DNA of 42,469 bases from UBA5862 sp002408105. GTDB taxonomy: Bacteria > Pseudomonadota > Gammaproteobacteria > Pseudomonadales > UBA5862. The notes beneath the pieces are model-generated. The model worked only from the letters and a program-made list of their open reading frames with translations, was not told where the DNA came from and did no database searches. The translations under genes were made by a program, and so were the position numbers. The stretch is taken from positions 1-42,469 of the forward strand of contig JAXHVB010000115.1 of NCBI GenBank assembly GCA_034189125.1. The letters run 5' to 3'. Shown piece by piece: positions 41,106 through 42,469 of the stretch; position 1 is the first letter of the stretch; the number at the start of each line of letters is the position of its first letter.

Positions 41106-42080
41106 ATGGCAGTGCCCGCATCCACCGGACGAATACGGCGACTCAGCGGCCTGCTCGCGCTTGGTTTTGCCTCCGCTGCCAACGCCTTGACCTACGAGGC
41201 ACCGCTCGAGACCGCGCAGTGGCACGTGGCGAGCAGCCGCTTTGGCTGTGAACTGACCCAACCGATTCCCGCCTTTGGAGATGCCCGGTTTGTGCACAAG
41301 GCGGGGATGAAGGAGCAATTCATTCTGACCGCTTCGGCTGCCAATACCCGAGTGGAGGAAGTGCGCCTTGCGGTTGAAGCGCCACCATGGCGACCGGGCG
41401 GCGCCTCGGCTGAGCTTGGGGTGGTCCCGCTGCTGACCGGGCACGAAGTGGTGCGCCTGCACACCGAGACCGCGCGGCGTCTGCTCTATGAACTCCGTCG
41501 GGGCTACCGCACCCGAATCGCCAAGGGCGGTGAGCGAGCCTATGAGGTGGTGGTCTCCGCGGTCAACTTCAGCGCGGCCTACCAGGATTACCTGGACTGT
41601 CTGCAGGTGCTGGCGCCCATCAATCACCAGCAAGCCAAGCGTTCGACGGTGTCCTTTGCAAATGGGGGGGCCGTACTGACAGACGACGCCACCGCTTGGC
41701 TCGACCAACTGGCGATGTACGTATCGGTTGACGGCGCAGTCCGGAGGATCTACATCGATGGCCACAGTGACAGCCAGGGCCGGCGTTCGGTGAACTATGC
41801 GCTCTCAGAAGCTCGCGCAAAGGCCGTTGGGCGCTACCTTGCTGAAGCCGGCGTGTCTCCCGAGTTGATCGAAGTTCGTTTTCATGGCGAGCGCTATCCT
41901 GTGGTCCCCAACACCACTGCCGCCAACCGCGCCCGCAACCGGCGTGCGACCATTCGCATCGAACGCCAGGGAGACCCGGCACGCGACCTGTTCTCGGCAC
42001 CTGAAACCTCCAGCGAACCGGTCGATTCGGGAGCGCAAGAGCCGGTTGCTGTCCTGGAGCCCGACGCATCCGTACAATAA
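41106..42080 (+). CDS. motY: Flagellar T-ring protein MotY
   Basis: 324 residues. A signal peptide (to about 27, ANA) is followed by the MotY-specific N-terminal domain (YEAPLETAQWHVASSRFGCELTQPIPAFGDARFVHKAG, about 30-165). A C-terminal OmpA-type peptidoglycan-binding domain (about 185-300) has YIDGHSDSQGRRSVNYALSEARAKAV and NRARNRRATIRI. MotY forms the periplasmic T ring that holds stators in sodium-type and some proton-type polar flagella. The acidic C-terminal tail (about 300-324) is extra. A flagellar-type promoter precedes it and a terminator follows. The rnt-motY-argG neighbourhood resembles Pseudomonas. Confidence 0.92.
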   Translation: MAVPASTGRIRRLSGLLALGFASAANALTYEAPLETAQWHVASSRFGCELTQPIPAFGDARFVHKAGMKEQFILTASAANTRVEEVRLAVEAPPWRPGGASAELGVVPLLTGHEVVRLHTETARRLLYELRRGYRTRIAKGGERAYEVVVSAVNFSAAYQDYLDCLQVLAPINHQQAKRSTVSFANGGAVLTDDATAWLDQLAMYVSVDGAVRRIYIDGHSDSQGRRSVNYALSEARAKAVGRYLAEAGVSPELIEVRFHGERYPVVPNTTAANRARNRRATIRIERQGDPARDLFSAPETSSEPVDSGAQEPVAVLEPDASVQ

Positions 42081-42088
42081 GCGACGAG

Positions 42089-42116
42089 CGGGCGCCGACA
42101 GCAGTCGCCCGTTTTT
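42089..42116 (+). terminator. Intrinsic terminator between motY and argG
   Basis: CGGGCG (42089-42094) and CGCCCG (42106-42111) pair around an 11-nt loop and are followed by TTTTT and CG. It lies 9 nt past the motY stop. Confidence 0.8.
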
Positions 42117-42143
42117 CGTTCTGGCGTTGTGGAGACTTCAACC

Positions 42144-42469
42144 GTGTCGATTCAGAAAGTGGTCTTGGCCTACTCAGGTGGGCTGGATACCTCGGTCATT
42201 GCCCATTGGCTGCGGGAAACCTACGACTGCGAGGTGGTCACCTTCACTGCCGACATCGGCCAGGGCGAAGAGGTTGAACCCGCCCGTGCCAAGGCCCAGT
42301 CACTCGGTATCCAAGAAATTTACATCGAAGACCTGCGCGAAGAGTTCGCGCGGGATTACGTGTTTCCCATGTTTCGTGCCAATGCCCTCTACGAAGGCGA
42401 ATACCTGCTCGGAACCTCCATCGCGCGGCCACTGATTGCCAAGCGGCTGGTAGAGATCGCAGAGGAAAC
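42144..42469 (+). CDS. argG: Argininosuccinate synthase, N-terminal part cut by window edge
   Basis: The visible 108 residues begin MSIQKVVLAYSGGLDTSVI, the ATP-pyrophosphatase loop SGGLDTS of argininosuccinate synthase. FTADIGQGEE and LLGTSIARPLIAK, both invariant in the family, follow. The enzyme joins citrulline and aspartate in arginine synthesis. The start is GTG 42144 with GGAG at 42131-42134, 9 nt upstream. The 27 nt between terminator and start are too short for a full promoter, so transcription either passes the terminator or starts within it. The gene continues beyond the last base. Confidence 0.97.
   Translation, partial: MSIQKVVLAYSGGLDTSVIAHWLRETYDCEVVTFTADIGQGEEVEPARAKAQSLGIQEIYIEDLREEFARDYVFPMFRANALYEGEYLLGTSIARPLIAKRLVEIAEE

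Noticed and set aside
1..42469. Mobile elements, CRISPR arrays, tRNA or rRNA genes, prophage
   Set aside because: None seen on either strand: no transposase or integrase frames, no regular repeat-spacer pattern and no tRNA-like cloverleaf noted. A dedicated scan would be needed to exclude small RNAs.

Overview
This is a chromosomal stretch from a GC-rich gammaproteobacterium. The evidence is housekeeping synteny: the block serC-pheA-hisC-tyrA/aroA-cmk-rpsA-ihfB-lapA-lapB-pyrF, the fused tyrA-aroA gene, the gyrA/mtaD/ubiG/mupP-like/yciK neighbourhood and rnt-motY-argG all resemble the Pseudomonas-type order. I see no insertion sequence, prophage, CRISPR array, tRNA or rRNA. Coding density is high, with many 4-nt start/stop overlaps and frequent TTG or GTG starts. 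A MotY gene behind a flagellar-type promoter implies a motile cell. A glucosylglycerate gene set and a PEP-CTERM-like secreted protein suggest an aquatic, salt- or stress-exposed lifestyle (inference).

Layout. 1-4.05 kb, minus strand: a truncated DASS/SLC13 anion transporter, a diguanylate cyclase, a secreted protein with an exosortase-type C-terminus and a phospholipase-D-type cardiolipin synthase. 4.1-6.9 kb, plus strand: cbpA, cbpM and rmuC. 6.97-11.95 kb: glycerate kinase, HAD phosphatase and glucosyl-3-phosphoglycerate synthase on the plus strand, converging on a GH13_18 phosphorylase that is translationally coupled to a cation efflux gene on the minus strand. Together these four sugar-acid genes could form a closed synthesis and salvage cycle for glucosylglycerate. 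13.1-13.8 kb: a 700-bp gene-free region with two perfect DnaA boxes flanking an AT-rich patch.

13.8-26.3 kb: FKBP isomerase; an SH3/YciI/YciB minus-strand group; RNase AM, YciO, TrpS, ScpA, ScpB and RluB on the plus strand; a second diguanylate cyclase; and mtaD, ubiG, mupP-like and yciK on the minus strand. TrpS carries a cysteine pattern like the iron-sulfur tryptophanyl-tRNA synthetases. 26.4-39.8 kb, plus strand: gyrA, then the serine/aromatic/histidinol-phosphate aminotransferase block running into cmk, rpsA, ihfB, lapA, lapB and pyrF, closed by a good intrinsic terminator. 39.9-42.47 kb: a small secreted helix-hairpin-helix protein, RNase T (minus), MotY behind a sigma-28-like promoter, a terminator, and the start of argG.

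The most notable points are the compact glucosylglycerate cycle, the putative Fe-S TrpS, the DnaA-box intergenic region and the isolated sigma-28 promoter of motY.
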